Shown here piece after piece: positions 8,297-15,271 of a DNA stretch of 64,000 nucleotides (its first letter is position 1; every line of letters starts with the position of its first letter). The DNA lies in NCBI GenBank assembly GCA_004340125.1, contig SLUK01000007.1, positions 1 through 64,000 of the forward strand. Reading direction: 5' to 3'. The stretch is from Harryflintia acetispora (GTDB taxonomy: Bacteria > Bacillota > Clostridia > Oscillospirales > Ruminococcaceae). Below the pieces are notes generated by a model. It did no database searches and had not been told where the DNA came from. It was given only the letters and a program-made list of their open reading frames with translations. Both the position numbers and the translations under genes were made by a program.

Positions 8297-10534
8297 CTAT
8301 AACGTCAGCTGCTCTCCGACGTCCTCCGCCCTGGGCAGTGCCCCCGCGGCGGGCAGGTTCTTGGTGCGGAAGCGATGTTCGTTTGCCACCATCTCGGGGC
8401 TGAAGGGTACCACCCGTTCGACGAAGGCGTTCTTTCTCAGGGTCATCACCGCCACGCCTTGGGTGTTCTTGGTGGTCTTGGAGGAGATGGCCCCGCTGTC
8501 TACGATCAGCATACGGCCCATGGAGGCCTTCATCAAAAACTCCCGCTCCTCGCCCAGCTGGAAGATGGCCGCGGTTTCGCTCTTGTCCGAGAAGGCGCTC
8601 AGCAGCTTTTTGCGCCGCGTCTTGGTCTGATAGGCCGAAAGATCCACCTTGGCGGCCTTGCCATTCTGGAAGAAGAAGAGCATATAGCCCTTATAATCCC
8701 GCGTCACCGCCATGGCGAGCGGGACCTCGCCCTCGTCGAACCCGAGCTTGGCGGGCAGGTAGTCCCCCAGGACGCTTGCCTTGGTGTCGTCGAACTCGCA
8801 GGCGCGGGATTTATAAACTTGCTGCTTGTTGGTAAAGAAGAGCAGCTCGTCCCCGTTCCTGGCCTCGCACTGCTGCAGGATCGAGTCGCCCTCCTTGAGC
8901 ATCTGCTCCGAGCTCATGCGCAGCGAGAGGGGAGTGATCTTCTTGAAATACCCGTGCGCGGTGAAGAAGAGGTTGACCGGGTAATCCGGGACCTCCTCGA
9001 TCGAGGGGTCCTCCTCGTTTTCATCCGGCTCGATAATCAGGCTGCGCCGGGGCTTGCCGTACTTTTTGCTGACCTCGCGCAGCTCGTCGGAGATGAGGGC
9101 CTTGATCTTTTTGGGGGAGGCGAGCGTCTCCTCCATGTCCGCGATCTCGGCCTTCAGCGCGTCCACCTCCTCGGTGCGCTTGAGGATATATTCCCGGTTG
9201 AGGTGGCGCAGCTTGATCTCCGCGACATATTCGGCCTGGATTTCGTCGATCCCAAAGCCGATCATCAGGTTTGGGACGACCTCTTTTTCAATTTCGGTCT
9301 CCCGCACGATCCTGACCGCCTTGTCGATGTCCAGCAGGATTTTGCGCAGGCCCAGCAGCAGGTGGAGCTTCGACTTGCTCTTTTGCAGGTCGAAGTAGAC
9401 CCGGCGCCTTAGGCACTCCAGCCGGAAGGCGATCCATTCGTTCAGGATTTCGCGCACCCCCATTACCCGCGGGACGCCGGCGATCAGGACGTTGAAGTTG
9501 CAGGAGAAGCTGTCCTCGAGCGGGGTGAAGCGAAATAACTTCTGCATGAGCTTGTCCGGGTCCACGCCCCGTTTGAGGTCGATGGCGAGCTTGAGGCCTT
9601 TGAGGTCGGTCTCGTCGCGCATGTCGGAAATCTCGCGGATTTTGCCCTGCTTGATGAGGTCGACCACCTTGTCCATGATCGCCTCGACGGTGGTGGAGGG
9701 CGGGATCTCGGTGACCTCGACGCAGTTGTTCTGCTTGTCATAGTGGTAGCGCGCGCGCACCCGCACCCCGCCGCGCCCGGTGGCATAGATTTTTTGCATG
9801 GTTTCCCGGTCGTAGAGGATGAAGCCGCCGCCGGGGAAGTCGGGCCCGTTTAAGGTCAGCGAGATGTCGTGCTCGGGGTTTTTCATCAGCTCGATGGTGG
9901 TGTTGCAGACCTCCTGGAGGTTGAACGGGCAGATCGAGCTGGCCATGCCCACCGCGATCCCGATGTTGGAGTTGACCAGAATCGTCGGGAAGCGCACCGG
10001 CAGCAGCACCGGCTCCTTTAGGGTGCCGTCGTAGTTGTCCACCATGTCCACCGTGTCCCGGTCGATCTCATTGAAGAGCTCGGCCGCGATCGGCGCGAGC
10101 TTGACCTCGGTGTAACGCGGCGCGGCGCAGACCATGTCCCGGGAAAAGGCCTTGCCGAAGTTCCCCTTGCTGTCCACATAGGGGTGCAGCAGCGCCTCGT
10201 AGCCGCGCGAGAGGCGCACCATGGTGTCGTAGATGGCCTGGTCGCCGTGGGGGTTGAGCTTCATGGTGGAGCCCACCACGTTGGCCGACTTGGTGCGCGC
10301 GCCGGAGAGCAGCCCCATCTTGTACATGGTGTAGAGCAGCTTGCGGTGGGAGGGCTTGAACCCGTCGATCTCGGGGATGGCGCGGGAGACGATAACGCTC
10401 ATCGCGTAGGGCATGTAGTTCTTTTCCAGCGTTTCGGTGATCGGCTGGTCGATCTGCACGCCGGCATTTTCGATCACCGCGTTTTCATTGGCGGCCGCGT
10501 GTTTTACCGGCCGCTCCTTTTTGCTTTTCGCCAT
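8297..10534 (-). CDS. parC: Type II DNA topoisomerase subunit A (ParC/GyrA family, divergent)
   Basis: This 745-aa protein is the DNA breakage-reunion subunit. The catalytic tyrosine is Tyr141 in AAPRYTEVKL, preceded by the RTKSANVVGSTMKLNPHGD winged-helix region. A coiled coil (about 420-470) and a C-terminal domain follow. Motifs differ from standard GyrA/ParC: the usual [20 protein letters not shown] reads AIPEIDGFKPSHRKLLYTM. No GyrA-box (QRRGGKG) is visible, which favours a decatenating/relaxing enzyme over a supercoiling gyrase. It lies 18 bases downstream of subunit B in one operon. GGAGG precedes the ATG by 10 bases. The symbol is assigned by family and operon; gyrase genes are presumably elsewhere. 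Confidence 0.85.
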   Translation of the reverse strand: MAKSKKERPVKHAAANENAVIENAGVQIDQPITETLEKNYMPYAMSVIVSRAIPEIDGFKPSHRKLLYTMYKMGLLSGARTKSANVVGSTMKLNPHGDQAIYDTMVRLSRGYEALLHPYVDSKGNFGKAFSRDMVCAAPRYTEVKLAPIAAELFNEIDRDTVDMVDNYDGTLKEPVLLPVRFPTILVNSNIGIAVGMASSICPFNLQEVCNTTIELMKNPEHDISLTLNGPDFPGGGFILYDRETMQKIYATGRGGVRVRARYHYDKQNNCVEVTEIPPSTTVEAIMDKVVDLIKQGKIREISDMRDETDLKGLKLAIDLKRGVDPDKLMQKLFRFTPLEDSFSCNFNVLIAGVPRVMGVREILNEWIAFRLECLRRRVYFDLQKSKSKLHLLLGLRKILLDIDKAVRIVRETEIEKEVVPNLMIGFGIDEIQAEYVAEIKLRHLNREYILKRTEEVDALKAEIADMEETLASPKKIKALISDELREVSKKYGKPRRSLIIEPDENEEDPSIEEVPDYPVNLFFTAHGYFKKITPLSLRMSSEQMLKEGDSILQQCEARNGDELLFFTNKQQVYKSRACEFDDTKASVLGDYLPAKLGFDEGEVPLAMAVTRDYKGYMLFFFQNGKAAKVDLSAYQTKTRRKKLLSAFSDKSETAAIFQLGEEREFLMKASMGRMLIVDSGAISSKTTKNTQGVAVMTLRKNAFVERVVPFSPEMVANEHRFRTKNLPAAGALPRAEDVGEQLTL

Positions 10535-10552
10535 ATTGGATCGCCTCCTCCC

Positions 10553-12538
10553 TTAGCTCAGGTCCGCCGCATCGAGGTACTGCGCCCCGTAGTCGGCGAT
10601 GAATTGCTTGCGCCCCTCGAGGTTGTCCCCCAGCAGCAGCTCGAACATCTCGGCGGTGGCCTTCGCCTCGGAGGGCGAGACCTTGATCAGCCGCCGTGTC
10701 TGCGGGTTCATGGTGGTTAGCCACATCATATCCGGCTCGTTCTCGCCCAGCCCCTTCGAGCGCTGGATGGTGTACTTCTGTTCCCCGATCTTCTGCAGCG
10801 CATCCGCCTTCTCGGCCTCGTTGTAGGCGAAATAGACCTTGTCCTTGGTGTTGATCTCATAGAGCGGGGATTCCGCGATGTAGACGAAGCCCCGCTCGAT
10901 CAGGGTGGGGGCGAGGGTGTAGAGCATGGTCAAAATCAGGGTGCGGATCTGGAAGCCGTCCACGTCCGCATCGGTGCAGATGACGATCTTGTTCCAGCGC
11001 AGGCCCGAGAGGTCGAAGGAGCTGAGCTCCTTGTTCGCCTTGGCCTTGAGCTCGACCCCGCAGCCGAGCACCTTGAAGATGTCGGTGATGATGTCGCTTT
11101 TGAAGATGCGGTCGATGTCCGCCTTGAGGCAGTTTAAGATCTTGCCCCGCACCGGGATGATCGCCTGGAACTGGGCATCCCGCCCGAGCTTGCAGGCGCC
11201 CAGCGCCGAGTCGCCCTCCACGATGTAGATTTCGCGCTCGTTTACGTCCCGCGAGCGGCAGTCCACAAACTTCTGCACCCGGTTCGAGAGGTCGATCGAC
11301 CCGGCCAGCTTCTTCTTGAGGTTGAGCCGGGTCTTTTCGGCGTTCTCCCGGCTGCGCTTGTTGATGAGCACCTGCTCGGCGATTTTCTGCGCGTCGTCCG
11401 GGTTTTCGATGAAGTAGATTTGCAGGTTCTGCTTTAGGAAGTCGGTCATCGCCTCATAGATGAATTTGTTGGTGATGGCCTTCTTGGTCTGGTTTTCGTA
11501 GGAGGTCTGGGTGGAAAAGGAGCTGGAGACCAGCACCAGGCAGTCCTCCACGTCGGCGAAGGTGATCTTGCTCTCGTTTTTGAGGTACTTCCCGCCCTGG
11601 CGCAGGTAGCCGTCGATCGCCCCCACAAAGGCGACGCGCACCGCCCGCTCGGGGGAACCGCCGTGCTCCAGCCAGGAGGAGTTGTGATAGTATTCGATGT
11701 GGCTGTGGCGGTTGGAGAAGCAGAACGCCACCGACAGCTTGACCCGGTATTCGTCCTTGTCCTCCCGGTCCCGGCCCTGGCGCTTGGCCTCGAAATACTG
11801 CACTGGGGTGAGCGCCTCGCCCTCCACCAGCTCGCCCAGGTAGTCGGTGATCCCATGTTCGTAGAAAAACTCCTGGGTGTCCATCCCCTCGGCCGTCTGG
11901 TTTTTGAGCACGAAGGTCACGCCGGGGTTGACCACCGCCTGGCGCTTGATGGTGTCCGCATAGTACTCGAGCGGGATGTCGATGTCGGTAAAGACCTTGA
12001 GATCGGGCCGCCAGCGGATCTTGGTGCCGGTCTTCTGACGGCGCACCTCCTCCTTTTGCAGCCCACCCACGTTTTCGCCGTGCTCGAAGTGCAGGGTGTA
12101 TTTGAGCGCGTCGCGGTAGATTTCAACGTCCATATATTCCGACGCGTATTGGGTGGCGCAAAGCCCCAGCCCGTTGAGCCCGAGGGAAAACTCGTAGCTG
12201 TCCGCGCTCTGGTTGTCATATTTGCCGCCGGCGTAGAGCTCGCAGAAGACCAGCTCCCAGTTGTAGCGCTGCTCGTTTTCGTTATAATCGACCGGGATCC
12301 CCCGCCCGAAGTCCTCGACCTCGATCGACCCGTCGGCGAAGCGGGTGACAATGATCCGCTCCCCGTGCCCCTCGCGCGCCTCGTCGATCGAGTTGGAGAG
12401 GATCTCGAACATCGAGTGCTCGCACCCCTCGATCCCATCCGAGCCGAAGATAACCGCCGGGCGCTTGCGCACCCGGTCCGCCCCCTTGAGGGACGAGATG
12501 CTCTGGTTGTCATATTGTTTTTGCGTGCGTTTCGACAT
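10553..12538 (-). CDS. parE: Type II DNA topoisomerase subunit B (ParE/GyrB family, divergent)
   Basis: The 661-aa ATPase subunit has a GHKL nucleotide-binding site (residues 45-110: NSIDEA with the catalytic Glu region, DFGRGIPV, then GLNGLG lid glycines), a transducer domain, and a TOPRIM domain with VEGDSA (about 438-443) and DADVDG (about 521-526) as metal ligands. Sequence around these motifs departs from canonical GyrB/ParE: EGDSALGACKLGRD replaces EGDSAGGSAKQGRD, and DADVDGFQIR replaces DADVDGAHIR. It pairs with the downstream A subunit to form an A2B2 enzyme. GGAGG lies 9 bases before the ATG, and a consensus promoter is at 12651-12679. Confidence 0.85.
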   Translation of the reverse strand: MSKRTQKQYDNQSISSLKGADRVRKRPAVIFGSDGIEGCEHSMFEILSNSIDEAREGHGERIIVTRFADGSIEVEDFGRGIPVDYNENEQRYNWELVFCELYAGGKYDNQSADSYEFSLGLNGLGLCATQYASEYMDVEIYRDALKYTLHFEHGENVGGLQKEEVRRQKTGTKIRWRPDLKVFTDIDIPLEYYADTIKRQAVVNPGVTFVLKNQTAEGMDTQEFFYEHGITDYLGELVEGEALTPVQYFEAKRQGRDREDKDEYRVKLSVAFCFSNRHSHIEYYHNSSWLEHGGSPERAVRVAFVGAIDGYLRQGGKYLKNESKITFADVEDCLVLVSSSFSTQTSYENQTKKAITNKFIYEAMTDFLKQNLQIYFIENPDDAQKIAEQVLINKRSRENAEKTRLNLKKKLAGSIDLSNRVQKFVDCRSRDVNEREIYIVEGDSALGACKLGRDAQFQAIIPVRGKILNCLKADIDRIFKSDIITDIFKVLGCGVELKAKANKELSSFDLSGLRWNKIVICTDADVDGFQIRTLILTMLYTLAPTLIERGFVYIAESPLYEINTKDKVYFAYNEAEKADALQKIGEQKYTIQRSKGLGENEPDMMWLTTMNPQTRRLIKVSPSEAKATAEMFELLLGDNLEGRKQFIADYGAQYLDAADLS

Positions 12539-12621
12539 TCCCTTGCCTCCACAAAACGGATTTGAGCCTGTATTTTAAGTGGGGGCGCGCCGCCCCCGAA
12601 GACTGAATAAACCAACATACA

Positions 12622-12643
12622 GGGGCAATCATAGGATTGCCCC
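12622..12643 (-). promoter_or_regulatory. Stem-loop at the very 5' end of the parE leader
   Basis: Arms at 12622-12630 and 12635-12643 form a 9-bp stem with a 4-base loop. It begins at about the first transcribed base predicted from the promoter at 12651-12679, so the mRNA would carry a 5'-terminal hairpin, an arrangement known to stabilise transcripts. A second GC-rich hairpin (about 12580-12597) lies further down the leader. Confidence 0.5.
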
Positions 12644-12650
12644 ACCCTTT

Positions 12651-12679
12651 ATTAAACGTTATTTTCGGGCGATTGTCAA
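12651..12679 (-). promoter_or_regulatory. Sigma-A promoter of the parE-parC operon
   Basis: On the minus strand, a perfect TTGACA (12679-12674) and TTTAAT (12656-12651) are spaced 17 bases apart. Confidence 0.75.
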
Positions 12680-12733
12680 TGGTTGCCAACACACACGGGA
12701 TGTAAAGGAATTCTGAACTTTCATAGATAATGT

Positions 12734-12762
12734 TTGCCGCGTGAAGATTTGTGTAGTATAAT
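12734..12762 (+). promoter_or_regulatory. Sigma-A promoter of the SGNH hydrolase operon
   Basis: TTGCCG (12734-12739) and a perfect TATAAT (12757-12762) are spaced 17 bases apart. The 12539-12853 gene-free stretch holds this promoter, the divergent parE promoter and the parE leader; no ORF is seen. Confidence 0.75.
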
Positions 12763-12853
12763 TTATCCGAATACGATGTTTCAATACACAGGATCGATTC
12801 TCCCGCGCACTTCCTATAGCGGGCATGATCGCTGCGGGAGGAACTGAGCGCAA

Positions 12854-13924
12854 ATGGCAAACAAGGAAAGCGGATACCGCATCAAACGGGGCGGGTTTCA
12901 TATCCATAAAAAGAACTGGCTGCTGCTTCTGCTGGGCGCGGCGGGGGTCTGCATCCTGGCGCTGATCATCGCCTGGGCGCTGCAAAACCAGCAGGAAGCG
13001 GCCCGCAGCGTCGAAACCCTGGGCGCCTCGCTGACGGCGGGGGCCAGCGGGAAGGCCGCAAGTAGCCAGTCCTCCAGCGGGGAGCCCTCCACGGCGTCTT
13101 CCTCTTCGGCCCCGGCGTCCTCGGCGCCGATCGTGGTCAGCGCCTCGAAGGGCGGGGCTCAGAGCGGGCAGGAGAGCGCTTCGTCCTCATCAGAGGAGAG
13201 CGCCGGAGCGATCGTGGTCCCGGCCGGAGGAGAAGTGGGGAAGCCGTCCTCGTCCGGCGCGCCGGACGAGCGGCCGGACTTCTCGCTGCCCTACCAGGTG
13301 GCGGCAAGCGAGGCGGTGGACGACAGCTACTTTGACGACGCCATGTTCGTGGGCGACTCGATCACCAGCGGGATTTCCCTCTACAGCGTGATGTCCGGCG
13401 CGACGGTGGTGGCCAGCACCGGGATCAACCCGACCACCATCCTCACAAAGCCCGCCATCCGGGACAAGGAGGGGGAGCTGCACACCATCCTCGAGACGAT
13501 GTCCGCCTACTCGCCCGCCAAGATTTACATCATGCTGGGGGCCAACGGGGTCGGGTGGCTCTCGCAGGAGCAGTTTTTGAGCTACTACGGCGGCTTTGTG
13601 GACGCGGTGGCCGCCCAGCACCCGAAGGCGCAGATCTTCATCCAGTCGATCCTGCCGGTGACGATGGAAAAATCGCTCTCGGAAAACGGGATCTACGCCA
13701 ACGGGAAGATCGACCGTTATAACCGCGCCCTGATGGAATACTGCAAAAAGAAGGGGCTGCCCTTCGTCAATGTGGCCGAGGCGCTCAAGGGCGCGGACGG
13801 CGCGCTGCCGGCCGACGCCTCGAGCGACGGGATGCACTTCGGCCCCAGCTACTATGAAAAGTGGTTCGATTATCTTCGCAGCCACACCCTCAAAGGGGAA
13901 AAGGAAGGAGAACGAAAAAAATGA
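12854..13924 (+). CDS. Membrane-anchored SGNH/GDSL-family hydrolase
   Basis: The 356-aa protein has a short basic cytoplasmic tail, one membrane helix (about 23-43), a long Ser/Ala-rich extracellular linker (about 55-145) and a C-terminal SGNH hydrolase domain. Visible catalytic blocks are FVGDSITSG (nucleophile Ser near 167), a GANG block in place of GxND, and SDGMHFG with the Asp-His pair near 325. Such enzymes usually deacylate cell-envelope carbohydrates or lipids. The next gene starts inside its stop codon, so it is translationally coupled to a DUF4358 lipoprotein; the two probably act together outside the membrane. The substrate is unknown. Confidence 0.8.
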   Translation: MANKESGYRIKRGGFHIHKKNWLLLLLGAAGVCILALIIAWALQNQQEAARSVETLGASLTAGASGKAASSQSSSGEPSTASSSSAPASSAPIVVSASKGGAQSGQESASSSSEESAGAIVVPAGGEVGKPSSSGAPDERPDFSLPYQVAASEAVDDSYFDDAMFVGDSITSGISLYSVMSGATVVASTGINPTTILTKPAIRDKEGELHTILETMSAYSPAKIYIMLGANGVGWLSQEQFLSYYGGFVDAVAAQHPKAQIFIQSILPVTMEKSLSENGIYANGKIDRYNRALMEYCKKKGLPFVNVAEALKGADGALPADASSDGMHFGPSYYEKWFDYLRSHTLKGEKEGERKK

Positions 13925-14397
13925 CGTTAAAACGTTTCGGCGCGCTGCTGCTTGCCTCGGCGCTTTCGGTGACGATCCTGGCCGGATGCGGCGAGAAGGG
14001 TGGGGAGTCCGCGATCGACGCGGACGCCACCGCCCAGTCGGTGATGGAGAAGGGCGGCTATACCGAGGAACTGGTGAAGCAGGAGGATTCGGTGATCGGC
14101 GCGAGCTATCCGCTGCTGGATCTCACACAGGTGGAGAGCTACGCCGTCTATGTCAGCGGCAGCGGCGCGACCCCCGAGGAGGTGGCGATCGTCACCGCCA
14201 AGAGCGACTCGGATGTGGAGTCGGTGCGCGCGGCGATTGATCGGCGGGTGGATGACCTGAAATTCAACTTCCAGGATTACCATCCCGAGGAGATGCCCAA
14301 GATTGAGAGCGCGGTGATCGTGCAGAAGGGCCGCACCGTCATGCTGGCCATCTGCCCCGGGAGCGACGCGGTGCGCGAGCTGCTCGAAAAGCTGTAA
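13921..14397 (+). CDS. DUF4358-like lipoprotein
   Basis: This 158-aa protein starts at an ATG overlapping the previous stop (ATGA), with GGAAGGAG about 11 bases upstream. It has a signal peptide ending in lipobox ILAGC (Cys near 23). The mature part carries the block YAVYVSGSGATPEEVAIV and repeated Asp/Val-rich segments, resembling the DUF4358 family of Clostridia. The role is unknown; coupling to the SGNH hydrolase suggests an envelope modification or assembly function. The family call is from memory of its hallmark block and needs a profile search. Confidence 0.65.
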   Translation: MTLKRFGALLLASALSVTILAGCGEKGGESAIDADATAQSVMEKGGYTEELVKQEDSVIGASYPLLDLTQVESYAVYVSGSGATPEEVAIVTAKSDSDVESVRAAIDRRVDDLKFNFQDYHPEEMPKIESAVIVQKGRTVMLAICPGSDAVRELLEKL

Positions 14398-14436
14398 ATT
14401 TCCTTTGGCGGCAAGGGAGAAGGGTGTGAGCGAAAA

Positions 14437-14799
14437 ATGATGTTTATGGAGTGTGTGGCGATTATCGCGGTGATTGCCATCCTGATTTTTATGACCGCGC
14501 GCAGCGGGCGCCGGGAGATGGCCCTGTCCATGCTGCCGCTGCTGATCGTTCCGGGGTTTTACCTGCTCAGCGCCCCCCTTTCCAAGGTGATCGATCCGCT
14601 GCTGCCCGCCATCCCCCGCTTCGCCATCGCGGTGGGGATCACGGTGATCGGTCTGGTGATCGCCTGCGTGCTGTTCGGGATGCTCTGCGGCAACTACCCG
14701 ACCAAGCGCGCGCGCCGGGGATATCTCTGGATGTGCGCGGGCTTCTCGACCATCCTGACGGTGGTGCTGCTCTACAATGTGATCGTGGTGCTCGTCTAA
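14437..14799 (+). CDS. Small integral membrane protein of unknown function
   Basis: The product is 120 aa and mostly hydrophobic, with four predicted membrane spans (about 3-18, 30-46, 60-85 and 100-119) and a basic cytoplasmic segment NYPTKRARRGY before the last span. It begins 39 bases after the DUF4358 gene with AAGGGAG nearby, so it is likely third in the SGNH operon. No family is recognised. It could serve as a membrane partner for the two extracytoplasmic proteins upstream. Confidence 0.6.
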   Translation: MMFMECVAIIAVIAILIFMTARSGRREMALSMLPLLIVPGFYLLSAPLSKVIDPLLPAIPRFAIAVGITVIGLVIACVLFGMLCGNYPTKRARRGYLWMCAGFSTILTVVLLYNVIVVLV

Positions 14800-14816
14800 A
14801 ATCTTAAAAATACCGC

Positions 14817-14845
14817 TTGCATATTGGCAAAACTTGTGCTATCAT
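14817..14845 (+). promoter_or_regulatory. Sigma-A promoter of secG
   Basis: TTGCAT (14817-14822) and TATCAT (14840-14845) are spaced 17 bases apart. Confidence 0.7.
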
Positions 14846-14915
14846 TGTTTAGCACAAGAATCATGGTGTCCGCATATGCGGCCTTAGGATAACAGGAAAA
14901 CCGGGAGGAAACACA

Positions 14916-15161
14916 ATGGGAGCTTTTGAAATCGTCGTCGGCGTGCTGCTGATCTTGATCGCCATCGGGCTGACCATCGCGATCTTGATGCAGGAAGGCA
15001 AGGGCGGCATGGGCGCGCTCACCGGGCAGGAGCAGAATGAGAATTTCGGCCGCAACGCCGGTAAGACCCTGAGCACCACCCTTAAAAACGTGACCAAGAT
15101 CGGTACCATTGCATTTATGGTGCTGCTTATTTTGCTCAACGTTGTCGTCGTTTATTTCTAA
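14916..15161 (+). CDS. secG: Preprotein translocase subunit SecG
   Basis: The 81-aa protein has two membrane helices (about 4-23 and 56-79) separated by the conserved loop LMQEGKGGMGALTG, diagnostic of SecG. It assists SecYE in protein export. It stands before rnr, the usual Firmicute order secG-rnr-smpB, but it has its own promoter and a strong terminator follows it. CGGGAGG provides the ribosome-binding site. Confidence 0.95.
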   Translation: MGAFEIVVGVLLILIAIGLTIAILMQEGKGGMGALTGQEQNENFGRNAGKTLSTTLKNVTKIGTIAFMVLLILLNVVVVYF

Positions 15162-15175
15162 ACCGAAATGAAGAC

Positions 15176-15212
15176 AGGCGCCCCGCTTTCCATTTGAAAG
15201 CGGGGCGCCTTT
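15176..15212 (+). terminator. Terminator after secG
   Basis: A perfect 15-bp stem (15176-15190 with 15196-15210) with a 5-base loop is followed by a short T run. It separates secG from rnr. Confidence 0.8.
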
Positions 15213-15239
15213 GTATCATGGGCCTGCTGCGGGCATACT
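15211..15239 (+). promoter_or_regulatory. Possible promoter of rnr
   Basis: TTGTAT (15211-15216) and CATACT (15234-15239) are spaced 17 bases apart, just after the secG terminator and 33 bases before rnr. Confidence 0.5.
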
Positions 15240-15271
15240 AAGACAAAAGAGAAATGCAAAAAAGGAGAACT

